DNA of 31,365 bases, from assembly GCA_034698045.1 (NCBI GenBank), contig JAQGAU010000313.1, positions 1-31,365 on the forward strand. The letters run 5' to 3'. Position numbers and translations under genes: made by a program. The first letter of the stretch is position 1. The number at the start of each line of letters is the position of its first letter. The notes beneath the pieces were generated by a model that saw nothing but the letters and a program-made list of their open reading frames with translations, was not told where the DNA came from and did no database searches. This stretch comes from Paramacrobiotus richtersi (Eukaryota; Tardigrada; Eutardigrada; Parachela; Macrobiotidae). Of the stretch, positions 1 to 9,643 are shown one piece after another.

Positions 1-4
1 TTAC

Positions 5-103
5 CTGATTTGCCAATGGGCTGCAGCAGATCGGAATCGCATGGTGTCTGAAAATTCGACGGGATTTCGCTGGTTTCCGCTGCAATGGGTTGATGAGGTG
101 GAT
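5..103 (-). CDS. Zinc-finger gene, exon at left edge
   Basis: A 99-nt open segment rich in Pro, Ser, Ile and Glu (begins PPHQPIAAETSEIP after the split codon). It has an acceptor CTTCCAG before position 103 and a donor G|GTAA whose GT is at 4-3. Both ends are phase 1, matching every other exon of the gene, which is the main reason to extend the model here. The downstream exon is outside the window. Confidence 0.6.
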
Positions 104-3100
104 CTGGAAGGTTGTGCACATTCACAAATCAACGCGTAAATTAAGGCGTTTCAACCACTACAGTATGGACCGGCAACACAAGCATGCTTTATCATTCCTG
201 CAGCATTTAGTATCAACCTTTTCGTATTACTTTCCGAAAGCATAATGGAATATGTATTACAAGTAAACATTTGTTTAGTAATGTGAACACATGATGTAGA
301 GGTCATTCTGCTTCAAGTGAACAAAAAAAGATGCAAACTAAGCTTTTTATGTGATAACATGTTGTATTTATCCGTAAATCAAACGAATGTGTGAAACGTC
401 ACCACTGCTGATCCACTACACCACGAAATCTGCTATACATTATTACGTGCATAAAGTCTGGTTCAAGTCATCCGTACTTTTCGTACCTTCGTAAACGGAC
501 TTAGCACCCAATCCGACAGCTTTATTGGCACTGCAGATGACAGTGCTGGGTGAAAGAGCAGGGAGAGTGGAAGAACCGGCTGGGAAATTCGGAGCTTCAG
601 CAGGCAATGGACGTGCTGGACTGGGTGGTTCTGGACGACTGGGCGGTTCTCCTACGAAAATTAACGTAAATTTGCGAATGCAGGTCACCCCACAAACCAT
701 TCACGAAGAAAAAGAAATTGGAAAAAATACCACTGAAAACTTCAAAAATCTGAGAACAATTATTCATAAAAGCAACCAAACAAAAACCGACAGAATAAAT
801 CCAGCAAGGCACGCTAAGGAAGCTGCAATCAACGAAGTGGAAGAAACTGTCATTTATAATTATTTTGTATTTTTTTGGAACTAATTTTTAATTTTTTTTA
901 CTTTTCTATAATTAATTTTGTAATTTTTGCCTGCTAGACAATTTGAAAACAGCCAAATGACTAACCGAAGAAATTATTTAAAAATACACGAACTAACAGA
1001 AAAGGTTTTTTACAGAACATTCCTAAACAAAACCAATATGACTATCAAAATAAGTTTAAATAACCACATTTCCAACGCTGCGACTTACCAATGGTCTCCG
1101 CACATTGACCACGTGATCCTCGACTATTCTCATTAACCGGTTGCGCCTCCCCACTTCCCGCCGCACACACCACCAACGCACTGGAACTCCCGGCCCGTTT
1201 CAGCTCCTTCTGCGGAGAAACCGATGTTCGGAGGCCACACACAACCGTAATCGGACTACCGACCTGCATGTCGAATTGCGGCTCCACTCGGGCCGGAACA
1301 GGCGCGGCCAGGGGAGGAGGTGGAGATAAAGGCGCCGAGTGAATCACGGAAGCGGATGGAGACGGAGTGAACAACCGAATCACGGAAACTGATGGAGACG
1401 GAGCGGGCAACTGAATCACGGAAGCTGGCGATGGGACTGAGTCATTCTTCTGGATGGAAGCGTTTTGAGCCAGAAGCGAGGCAGGCGGAGCCACAGGGGA
1501 AAACGAGGATGATGATGCGGAGCTGGAGGCATCGTCTGATTTTTTCTTGGGGGATTGGGGAGCGTCCTCTTCCAAGTCGGACAGGACAGAGCGCTTTTTA
1601 TTAAGTGGGCCTGGAAGTTTACAGTTGTTAACGGCATACGGTCAGTCGTACATAAATATTTTAAATTCACACTATACATTTTTATTATAAGGCCTTCAAA
1701 ATTAATCAAATCAATTTTATTCTCAATCGAGTTCATTATTTTTATCTAATTTTGAACCATTTATAAGGTTGATAACATCCATTACACTAAACCTCCATGT
1801 TTTAAGTTTTTTGACTGAAAACCAGCAAAAATTTCGCAAATATTACGGAAGGAGGTCAGACCATACAGACTAGCCGCTCAAAGTCATATCAACAACAATG
1901 TTATGTAAATGATGCCAGCAAACGCGATATCACACCGACCCACTTGATAAACCGTTCGCGAAGCCATACCAGACTGTATATTTAAACACAGACACCATTA
2001 TCAGTGACATTCACCTTTCCTGGACTTTTTTTCAGTCTCTGATATGCATACAATGCATATCAGAAACCCACCGGTATGGTAATTTGCAAAAAATCAATAA
2101 CTATAGTCTTGCGTTGGAGCCCACACAGACCCACAAAAATTTTGACCTAACGTCTGAAAATATTTAAAAAAAGCGCCTTAAAAAGGACGAATTAATAGAA
2201 CGCCTAATGTCTGAAAATATTTCCTAAAAAGCGCGCCAAAAAGGAAAAATGTTTACTAACTCTTAACAATGCAAAACAACCTACCATTCAACAAATACCC
2301 ACAAAAGTTTGACTTAACGCTTGAAAATATTTTTAAAAAAATTTCTTTTTATTTAAAATTAAATAAAAAAATAAAATAATTTTATGTAAAATTTTATTTA
2401 AAAAATAGCGTAGTAAAAATGACGAACTACTAACAATGCAAAATACAACCTACCATTCATTCGCGACATCAGCGGAGGACTAGCAACCACAATTGGCACT
2501 TTCTTGACGATCGCCGGCAACGATGAATTACTGCTAGTCTTCGGGACAGGATTCGCTGATTTCTTTGCAAATTCAACCTTCTTCGAGGAGATCTCCGTGG
2601 GTGGCTTGACGGCGGTAGGCTGGCCGCGTTCCGAGCCGGGGGAACGTGCACGACGCGTTGGTTTGGCCACGGCAGGTCGAGAAGTTGGCATAAGAGTCGC
2701 TGAAAAAAACAAGACGATAATATTATTATAGAATCATTTCCGATCACATTGTTCGATCCACATGCAACGGGCAAACCGGATCCACATGGGATCCGGTACA
2801 GCTGATATCTCAATCGGCATTTTTTGTCAAGTCTCGTGTTCTTCAAGACGTGAAACACGATCCAGTTTGTTTTTCACGAGGAAGCGGAAATCGCACACAA
2901 TTCCCCAAGCGATCGTTAAGCCTTACATAATAATGACTGTGCCTCGCCAAGTGAAATTAGGGGGGGGGAATAAAAACACCAATATATCACATTATTCACG
3001 TACGCTTACTGCAGATTTCTGTTCGGCCGTTTATTAATAATTATTACATACCGAACACAAAAAAAAGACAATTTAAAAAAATCACAAATAAGGCCAAAAT

Positions 3101-6100
3101 AATTCCGGAAAAATAAACAGACATACAGCTGGAAAACAAAAATATCTTAGTTTTTCCTAGTCAATAGTGAACGAAAACCTCTGTTGTACGAAAAACACAA
3201 GTGTCAATATGTATAACGCAACTGTATACTTCCGAAAGTTAAAAATGCAAATCAAGTTTCAATCCGAAATGTACATTTCTGTTTGAACTTTGGCTTGTAT
3301 TTTTCACCAGAAAAAAACCAAAATAACTGAAACAAACCTCCACACGCAAAAACAGAGAAAAAAATAAAGCCAAACCGACCACAAAACAAAGAACAAAGGC
3401 ACGCCACGGAAATCAACCACACATACTTGCTCGGCCGCTATGTGCAATCCTCCGGCTAAGAATCGCCCGGTGGTCCATCTTACTCCGCTTCTTATCCGGC
3501 GACGTGCTCTTCCGCTCTTTCGGCTGGAGCACATCCAAGTGATCCTTGACAATATGCTCCCGCACGTCCTCCACCGTGGTCCGCGTGTACTTGCGGACTT
3601 GCTTGTTCACCGTACACAGTTTACAGTGGTACTTTTTCACCGCCTGGAATGCTCCGGAGACCGTTTTATGATTCTCCGTTTCCACATCAATATACTGCTC
3701 GGCAGCATCCAGGAGAGGCGACGGATAGGACAGACGTCGTTTGGCTGGGCCGGGCTGGTCCGGAAAGAAGAGCGTACCAGACGGCGGGCTGGCCAGACTG
3801 GAGCTGCTCGATTGGGCGCCGGGTGAGACTGTGGGAAAGAAGATGCCGGATGAGTCAGACGGTTATGCAAACAGGCAAAAAATGGGTAAGAGGATCGAAA
3901 TACACGAAAAGACCCCTACTAAATCGATCTTTTTTCTAGCGAGCCGCTGCTTATATTATTTTACATGTAAGAAGCTATTTATGATTTACAAATACAGATA
4001 CATCATGATGGAAATTTTATATCTGATTTTCTTTTTTTCCTTTTTATTTTTTATTACAAATTTTTTATTTGATTTGGAAGTTTTATTGTGTCAACACTAT
4101 TTCACGTAAACATCATTTCTATTCGGCTCCTGCTGAGTGTTGAGTGTACTGTGGGATAAACTGCGGGGTATACTGTGTGATAAACTGTTCAGTGTACGAA
4201 ACACCAGCAGGAGCTAACTACTAATGATTTTTACGTCACTATTTCTGGGCTATTTGTTGATTAAAAATAATCACTAGTACTGCTTTCGTATGTGTCAAAA
4301 AAATACAACTAACGGCCAATAAGCTACAAAGAAATTTTTGTGAATGGAATAATCAAAACTGGAAACAAAACACTGACAAGGCCGAATGAATCATATCATC
4401 ATTGTACCACATATCATAATATTATATCGACCGATCAGATTAGAAAAACTAAAGAAAAAACCGGGAAGTAATAAAAACAGCTATCCTAACTGGATAAAGT
4501 AAAGCGGGGACCGTTGACTCAATAGCAGCTGATTTATCACCGTGGCATATCTTTCAGGGACAGGCTGGAATGATCGATTAGAACCACTCCCGATGACACA
4601 TGTTATGTATGGATTTATGGTGCAGTTTGGCCAAAAAAAAGCTTTCAATGCCACCTGCTGGATTTATCTATGCATACTTCCTCTGATTCGGGTGGACATA
4701 AGGATATCAAAGTATTACGACCGCTGGAAAATCCATTCACGACAAAATATTATGACCGTTTTATAAAATATTACAGAACATTTACGATGAATATAAAATC
4801 TTCAATGAAAACACAGTAGGAAAGGCTTTCAAGTTTCAACTGCTAGTAAAATTTAATAACAGAAAAAGTCAGCGAACGAAGCCACGCCCATAAGCGTCAG
4901 AAGACTGAAAATACCAACACACTACCGAAATTGTAAACAAAATATCTGCGTGCGGTCGGATTCTGTGGAAAAAGCCGACTATAATCTAAAAAATATCGCG
5001 GTTTCTTTTATATCAAAGTTTTTGTCTACTCTCATCTAAATCAAACACCAAGCCGGTTTAAATAATTTTTTAATTAGACAGAACGTCAACAAAGTTCGCA
5101 TCGTTGATGCATATGAAGCCGGTTTGGAGTATTAACAACATTTTCTAATTCGGTTTATTTACGTTATACAAATTCGGATCGCTATATATATTTTTCAGAC
5201 GAAGATACAAGGCAATTAAAACATTTCGCAGAATCAGAATACTATATTATCTGCAAAGCGCTCATCAGTCACTGTCAATAGTCAAGTAATAATGAGCAAT
5301 TAACATTAGTCTGACGCCTCCTTTATTGTTTTCACCACGTTCCCTTCCACTGCCGCTCTTTCCAAGTATCTCTTTCCTAAAGTGATTTTCACCCCCTCAT
5401 TAATTTCCCCGCAGTGTGCATTCGTGGAATGCAACCACAGCCAAGAGCACGAGAAGCACCAATTCGTGTGGCTCTAATCCATAAACGGGGCCGAACCCAA
5501 ACATCTTTTGTTCTATTATTCCCGAACAATAAAAGGCTGCTCGGTGATGATCAATCCCTTTCTAGATTCCCAGACCAATTCTTTTGTTTAGATGACATTT
5601 CAGGAGCGTGCGAATTCCAGATTTCTTTTGAGTTAAGATCTTCCGATAATTCCAGCGTGGAAAAAATCCCTTTTTTCACCACTGAGAATATTATTGCCGA
5701 TGTTTAATATTCAACATCATTATATCTACCAACTATACTGATGTTTATTTTGAAATTTATTAAAAAATACAAAAGCGTGCAAATTTCCTGATTTCTTTTG
5801 ATTTGTGTTCGCTGATTCCATCGCCAAAAAATACCGTTTTTCACCATTGAGAATACTATTGCTGGTGTTAATATTCAACACATACAGATTTCTACTAACT
5901 AGTCTGATCCTTGTTCTAAAATTCAGTAAAAATATATACATTAACATCACTGTTTCTAGAAACAATAACCTGCGTTTAAACTGACTGTCACGCGCGCACA
6001 CCGCCCTGTATTTCTTTCGCAGACGACCCCGCAGCCATACACACACCAATGTCTGTTGCTGACAACAGGAAAACAATGATCGAGGGTTCAGTCATCCAGG

Positions 6101-8046
6101 GTACCTTCTAACCATGTTCAGTTTGAACCCCTTTCGATTCTGCGAATTTCGGTTCAGTGCAGATTTCTTGGAATCATCACCAGACAAACTTTCTGGCAAT
6201 TCATTTAACCAACAAATAACCATGCGGTTAGTTTACGATCGCCATAAAAATTATAAATTTCACCACAACAGCATGTACAGTAGATTTATTTTTACACCTG
6301 TACGATGCTAATCTTTATGGCCTATAGCACCTTTATGACAGCACGGCTCATTACCAGTTTACAGTACGGTACTAATTGCATAATAAAAATGTTCTTACTT
6401 GAGCCCGTTTAAACCGATAAAGAGCGCCGCAACAGGCAGTTGCTCATTTTCCTCTCACCACAGTGGTCCCAACGGTCGGATAACATAATACATACAAATA
6501 ATCGCAAATCTTTTAATGATACCGTTCTATTAAAACCAGACTCAATACATAGATTACCCTGTAATTAAGAGTGCAATTCCAGATGTTCGAGCTGTCTCGT
6601 GCTGCTCGCCAGTCGCCGATTATCGGCTACATTTACCAGCCAGCCGCTTGGCAACCCTCAAGGACAAATCAACCGTGTCGGATGAACAATGCGTACGCAA
6701 TATAGCGGTGTTGGTTCTCTACCTGGAGAACGTGATCGCGCTGTGATTCATATACGGAAACTGATAATACAAGCGGGAACCTTTTATGTTTTGACTCAGG
6801 TATGCGCGAAAAACCGCTGAATCGCTGAACACTAAAAAACCTGATGTCTGAAGAGAAATGAACTAAAAATACCAGCTACATCATATTTCTCAAGCCTTAC
6901 TGAAATCACCAATCAAATCAGTAAAAAAATTATGTTTAACTTTTAATAATCATATTCCTCTATTTCTGTGATTTTGTAGAATTATTTTCGTTATTCTTTC
7001 TTAATTTTTTACAAGGCTTGTGTTCATTGTTCAGATTTCATACCACCACGTATAAATGTTGTGGTATTACTGTCTAAGATAATAGATCTCAGTTATGATT
7101 TATGCGGATAAATGCCCCACAGCAATAAATCACAGCGACAAAAGATGTCGATAATTTCTCAAGGTTGAGCTAGCAAAAGACTCACAACCTACAAAAAATG
7201 CGCCGAGATTTTTGCGAAAGATTTCTGTCTGATAACTCAGTTAGGGTTCTGCCGTATTTCACATTTTCATGTCTGCATGGTGAAAATTCAGCTGGCAAAG
7301 CCGCAAATAAATTTAAAAATAATAACAAACAGCTGGCGAAAACACTGGACAAATTCGAAATAATTATCCATATTTTCTACGCGCGTTACGCATATCATAT
7401 ATAATACATTTCAGCATGCCACAAAAACTGTCTCTTTCAGTGACTTTCACGGGACAGTTGACTTCAGACCCTCCATTCATGTTTTTTAATCGCACACTCT
7501 GTACCGTAAAGGCGAAAACCGCTATGTACTGAAGATCCTTTATCTAATCATAATCTATTCTTTATCAAAAATAACACACAATCAGACAATACAGATAACT
7601 AGTAATCGCAAGTTCCCATAGCGACCATATTCGATCATCTCGATGTCTATCTCGTATTCAGAACTTCGAAACCAGAACAAGAAAGATCCTCGAGCTCCCT
7701 TCTTCAAACAGATTTCTTATGAATTCTGTCGTTCTTCGTCACGAAAAAATTTATTAAAATTACAATGTATCATGTATGTAATTTTAAAAAAAATGATTAT
7801 TCTTGACGCACTCACCTTGGCCCGTTGCGCACTGTTCAGGGGCTCCGATAGCACCCAGCTTGAAGAATTCGTTGACGGGATTCAGGCTGGGCGCAGCCCG
7901 CATCTTATCAGGATGCTCCATCTTGATATGTCTCCGCATGTTAAAGCGTGCATTTGTTTTGAGTTTACAGATACCGCAGGCAAAACAGTCCAGGCCATTG
8001 CTGGTCTTGGGGAGACACTCGATATACTGATCAGCAATCTCCGTCT
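5..8046 (-). CDS. Zinc-finger, Ser/Pro-rich protein gene (partial; at least six exons)
   Basis: Gene-level entry. Exons in transcript order are 8046-7816, 3828-3427, 2699-2454, 1610-1089, 651-487 and 103-5, joined by GT-AG introns, together about 555 codons with no stop. The product starts with a canonical C2H2 finger (C-x2-C-x12-H-x4-H), then a second finger-like module with a longer loop (C-x2-C-x19-H-x4-H). Both are preceded by a similar A-(D/E)-Q-Y-I motif, which suggests an internal module duplication. A long low-complexity tail rich in Ser, Pro and Lys follows, with basic clusters such as PAKRRLS and PDKKRSK that resemble nuclear localisation signals. A nuclear nucleic-acid-binding or adaptor role is inferred. 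I do not recognise the family. The 3' end lies beyond the left edge; the true 5' end is uncertain. Confidence 0.75.
104..486. other. Intron of zinc-finger gene
   Basis: AT-rich intron of 383 bp between the exons at 5-103 and 487-651. Apart from a motif resembling the dispersed GTAGTG..A.TGG sequence (minus strand, about 405-425), I see nothing in it. Confidence 0.5.
487..651 (-). CDS. Zinc-finger gene, Pro-rich exon
   Basis: 165 nt. The acceptor is TTTTCGTAG before 651 and the donor GAAG|GTACGA ends the exon at 487. It encodes a Pro/Ser/Ala-rich segment beginning EPPSRPEPPSPARPLPAEAP, joined in phase 1 on both sides. If the donor is not used, the frame runs on to a TAA at 443-445, giving an alternative short C-terminus by intron retention. 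I prefer splicing because the next phase-compatible exon sits at 5-103. Confidence 0.65.
1089..1610 (-). CDS. Zinc-finger gene, long Ser/Pro-rich exon
   Basis: 522 nt, phase 1 at both ends. The acceptor is CTTCCAG before 1610 and the donor is ATTG|GTAAGT. It encodes a basic start (NKKRSVLSDLEEDAP), a poly-Ser stretch, then about three 33-bp-type repeats (plus strand about 1340-1440) giving S-x-S-V-I-(R/H/Q) ... PSP units, followed by poly-Pro. It looks intrinsically disordered. The plus strand is also open here (1141-1329, 1392-1604); these are antisense shadows because the minus frame alone joins the neighbouring exons in phase. Confidence 0.75.
1611..2453. other. Intron of zinc-finger gene with small repeats
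   Basis: Intron between exons 2454-2699 and 1089-1610. It contains a perfect 12-bp inverted repeat with a 3-nt loop (2038-2064), three copies of a TAACG(T/C)(C/T)TGAAAATATTT-like direct repeat (about 2150, 2205, 2316) and a duplicate of the upstream exon's splice-donor region (2256-2294). No coding frame is supported. Confidence 0.5.
2038..2064. repeat. Perfect 12-bp inverted repeat
   Basis: TCTGATATGCAT at 2038-2049 and ATGCATATCAGA at 2053-2064, separated by ACA. It could form a hairpin in the zinc-finger gene's intron RNA, or be a protein-binding palindrome. Confidence 0.7.
2454..2699 (-). CDS. Zinc-finger gene, Lys/Pro/Ser-rich exon
   Basis: 246 nt. The strong acceptor TTTTTTTCAG precedes 2699 and the donor AATG|GTAGGT ends it at 2454, phase 1 at both ends. 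The encoded segment is basic and Pro/Ser-rich (for example AKPTRRARSPGSERG and SSKKVEFAKKSANPVPK), as expected for a disordered nuclear linker. A copy of its donor region lies about 165 bp further into the next intron (see findings). Confidence 0.75.
2700..3426. other. Intron of zinc-finger gene
   Basis: AT-rich 727-bp intron with a poly-G run near 2960. I see no gene, repeat or RNA in it. Confidence 0.5.
3427..3828 (-). CDS. Zinc-finger gene, second finger module
   Basis: 402 nt. The acceptor is TCTTTCCCACAG before 3828 and the donor GCAA|GTATGT ends the exon at 3427, phase 1 at both ends. A Ser-rich start is followed by AAEQYIDVETENHKTV, then a finger CKLC-x19-H-IVKD-H, then a basic stretch with PKERKSTSPDKKRSKMDHR. 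The long gap between the Cys and His pairs is atypical for C2H2 and recalls BED-type fingers. The A-E-Q-Y-I lead-in repeats that of the exon at 7816-8046. Confidence 0.8.
4102..4238. mobile_element. MITE-like palindromic element
   Basis: Two 34-nt arms, 4102-4135 and 4205-4238, are inverted copies of each other (27 of 34 positions match by hand). The inner ends are exact (GCTCCTGCTG / CAGCAGGAGC) and the outer ends share ACGTAAA.ATCATT. The interior holds a direct repeat of TACTGTG(G/T)GATAAACTG. Size and structure fit a miniature inverted-repeat element or a foldback hairpin. No clear target-site duplication was seen. Confidence 0.5.
5415..5477 (+). CDS. Possible terminal exon, gene not recognised
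   Basis: A pyrimidine-rich tract ends in TTTCCCCGCAG at 5414. The frame that follows (TGT GCA TTC ...) gives 20 residues, CAFVECNHSQEHEKHQFVWL, then TAA. The composition (two Cys, four His) looks protein-like and the acceptor is strong, but no upstream exon was found, so this may be chance or a gene relic nested in the zinc-finger intron. Confidence 0.2.
   Translation, partial: CAFVECNHSQEHEKHQFVWL
5588..5925. repeat. Two-copy tandem repeat, about 195-bp period
   Basis: About 5588-5735 is repeated in diverged form at about 5775-5925. Shared blocks include GCGTGC(G/A)AATT, GATTTCTTTTGA, TTTTTCACCA.TGAGAATA and TAATATTCAACA. It lies in the 4-kb intron of the zinc-finger gene. Confidence 0.55.
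6583..6746 (+). CDS. Possible terminal exon, gene not recognised
   Basis: After an acceptor-like AATTCCAG (AG at 6581-6582) a 53-codon frame runs to TGA at 6744-6746. It ends in a helix-like segment (VSDEQCVRNIAVLVLYLENV), and the minus strand is closed in all frames. This fits the last exon of a plus-strand gene inside the zinc-finger intron, or a decayed gene. No partner exon was found. Confidence 0.25.
7816..8046 (-). CDS. Zinc-finger gene, C2H2 finger exon
   Basis: 231 nt ending at a consensus donor CAAG|GTGAGT. It encodes a canonical C2H2 finger CGIC-x12-H-IKME-H about 30 residues in, preceded by ADQYIECLPKTSNGLDCFA. It joins the exon at 3828 in phase 1 across an intron of about 4 kb. 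The 5' boundary is not fixed: acceptor CTGCAAG|AG (start 8046, phase 1), CAAGAG|ACG (start 8044, phase 0), or a translation start at ATG 8056-8054 are all possible. The 152-codon plus-strand frame over this region (7643-8101) is antisense. Confidence 0.8.
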
Positions 8047-8340
8047 CTTGCAGCATGATTATCACGACAGGCCATCAAAAAATGAACAACAAAATCGGTA
8101 AAACGTACGACGGTGCACAAAAATAAAAATGTGGGATGGGCAGATAACCATGCACACACAACAAGGTTACAAGGGGTAAAATATGCGGGGAATCGAACTA
8201 TGGCATGTGTGGAGCTGGCTCGATTAACCCTGGTATTTTCGGTATGGCTTACTGGGTCTGGAACGCTAAACACTTCGTACCAACGAAAACCACGATGTTC
8301 GCAACAAATATGAAGCAACAACAGAAGCGAACTATGAAGT

Positions 8341-8653
8341 ATGAACAAAATTCGCACGATGGAAAGACTTATAAATAGGATTAGGAAGGCAAAGAACTGG
8401 CGCTGGATTGAAAAAGTCAGCGTTCTGGGCACAAAATCAGCCTGGAGTGCCAAATGTTCTGTAACGGGCTTTGAATCCTTTGATCGCTATCGGGTTGATC
8501 GAAAATTGAAGTAATATATGGAGCACGCCAAGGAGGCGGGCCTTACGGCTACACAACGAATCAGGGGGCGGTGATGTTACTTGCAGGCAACGGTCTCGGC
8601 CTCTTTCGCTTCGGCAGCCGGATGAGTCACCCGGCGAAACTGACCTGGGATGA
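8341..8653 (+). CDS. Possible small basic protein, two exons
   Basis: ATG 8341 opens a Lys/Arg/Trp-rich frame (starts MNKIRTMERLINRIRKAKNW). A donor AA|GTAATA ends exon 1 at 8510; TTACTTGCAG starts exon 2 at 8587 in matching phase 2, ending at TGA 8651-8653. The product is about 78 residues, strongly basic, with a polar tail (RPLSLRQPDESPGETD). Without splicing the frame stops at 8512-8514 (57 residues). I do not recognise it. The GC-rich second half is open on both strands, so a minus-strand exon here cannot be excluded. It lies either divergent to the zinc-finger gene or inside its first intron. Confidence 0.35.
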
Positions 8654-9260
8654 TGACCGGAAAGCGAAAACAATAAAGCGTTTAACAGTTTGAATATCAA
8701 CCAGTTTGACCGTTATAGAATTGTCACTCCTTGTTCATAAAAATATAGTACAATTAAACGTTATTGGACAGAACTTGGAACATAGAAGTATCTATGATCT
8801 GTGATTTTAATAGAAATCGAACGGAAACACTGAAAACGGCCTGAATAAAACGTCGGAGAGAGCTGGAACGATTAGGTTGATAAATTCGTCGACGTTAGGG
8901 CCGTGGATATTACGACCCTGATATAATAACAAAAAACTGTTACGCAACTTTTCACTACTTTTGTTGACCAATTTCTCAGTTCTGCTGTACAAAAACCGGC
9001 GCATGTTATCTGCTAAAAATCAGTTTATACGACATTAATAAGACACCTTTGATTTTTTTACTTTCTGCAATGATTTTGATGCAGTAATATTCTTCAATGA
9101 TCAATGGACTGACAGAACATCAATTTGACTGGCATTTTTGACTCGTTTCTTGAACTTTTTTCAACCGCGGAAAAAAAGTACTTGAAGTATGCACGCTCGA
9201 GTTGCACGGCGCGTCAGGAAGTGCTCCGGCTCGGCAATCGCTCCCTCCTCAATGCAGTAC

Positions 9261-9329
9261 AGAAAGCTCTGGCCGGTGCAGGGGCAGCACAGGGATGCGG
9301 TCCACGGCTAGGCTCGCTACGACTTCCAT
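9261..9329 (-). CDS. Possible 5' coding exon of the zinc-finger gene
   Basis: A GC-rich block. ATG at 9329-9327, directly after TTTTAG, opens 23 codons (starts MEVVASLAVDRIPVLP) to a GTACTG donor at 9260, phase 0. That phase is compatible with an acceptor just before 8044 and would give a start point for the zinc-finger gene. A second minus frame over about 9310-9175 reads as a Cys-rich segment (CCPCTGQSFLYCIEEG), and plus frames are open too, so the call is weak. If right, this gene and pICln (start 9525) are divergent with about 200 bp between their starts. Confidence 0.25.
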
Positions 9330-9524
9330 CTAAAACTCGAAAAGGCAAAAACGAAAAAAAGCAAAAGCTGAAAAACGGTCTGAAGACAAAAGAACAAACG
9401 CTGCGTTTAAATTATAATTTGCTATGGTTATTTAGTAATCTGATGTGACGCACCATTACAAATAACAGTTTCATCTTTAACTGAATCCATCACCGTTATT
9501 CGCCGGATAACTTGTCTCTCGAGA

Positions 9525-9643
9525 ATGGTGGAATTACGGGAAATATCTGAGCCCACAGACGGCATTGTGCTCACACAGGATAACGTTGCTGTAAAAAATC
9601 GTCAGCGGAGTTTCGGCACTGGACGTTTATTTGTTACTGAACA
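9525..9643 (+). CDS. CLNS1A: pICln exon 1
   Basis: ATG 9525 starts the frame (EISEPTDGIVLTQDNVAVKN ... GTGRLFVTE). The donor is GAACA|GTACGTT with GT at 9644, phase 2. The start is at the position expected for the family, about 40 residues before the YYEISLHAIS motif region begins. Confidence 0.85.

Larger units (their letters stand above)
3829..7815. other. 4-kb intron of the zinc-finger gene
   Basis: Besides the palindromic element at 4102-4238 it holds a tandem duplication of about 195-bp period (about 5588-5735 and 5775-5925) and two weak plus-strand exon candidates (5415-5477, 6583-6746). The remainder, including 4240-5300 and 6750-7640, is AT-rich with no supported feature. Confidence 0.4.

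Noticed and set aside
1141-1604. Plus-strand frames over the Ser/Pro-rich exon
   Set aside because: GC-rich coding sequence leaves antisense frames open. The minus frame joins its neighbours in phase; these do not.
7643-8101. 152-codon plus-strand frame
   Set aside because: Most of it is the reverse complement of the C2H2 exon at 7816-8046, which has splice sites and a recognisable finger.
8175-8200. Possible tRNA or B box (AGTTCGATTCC on the minus strand)
   Set aside because: The T-loop word is present, but the flanking bases cannot form a T stem or acceptor stem and no convincing A box lies upstream.
9125-9448. 107-codon plus-strand frame upstream of pICln
   Set aside because: It has no ATG near its start (it begins at TTG) and its 3' part is poly-Lys from A-rich DNA; a minus-strand exon is at least as likely.
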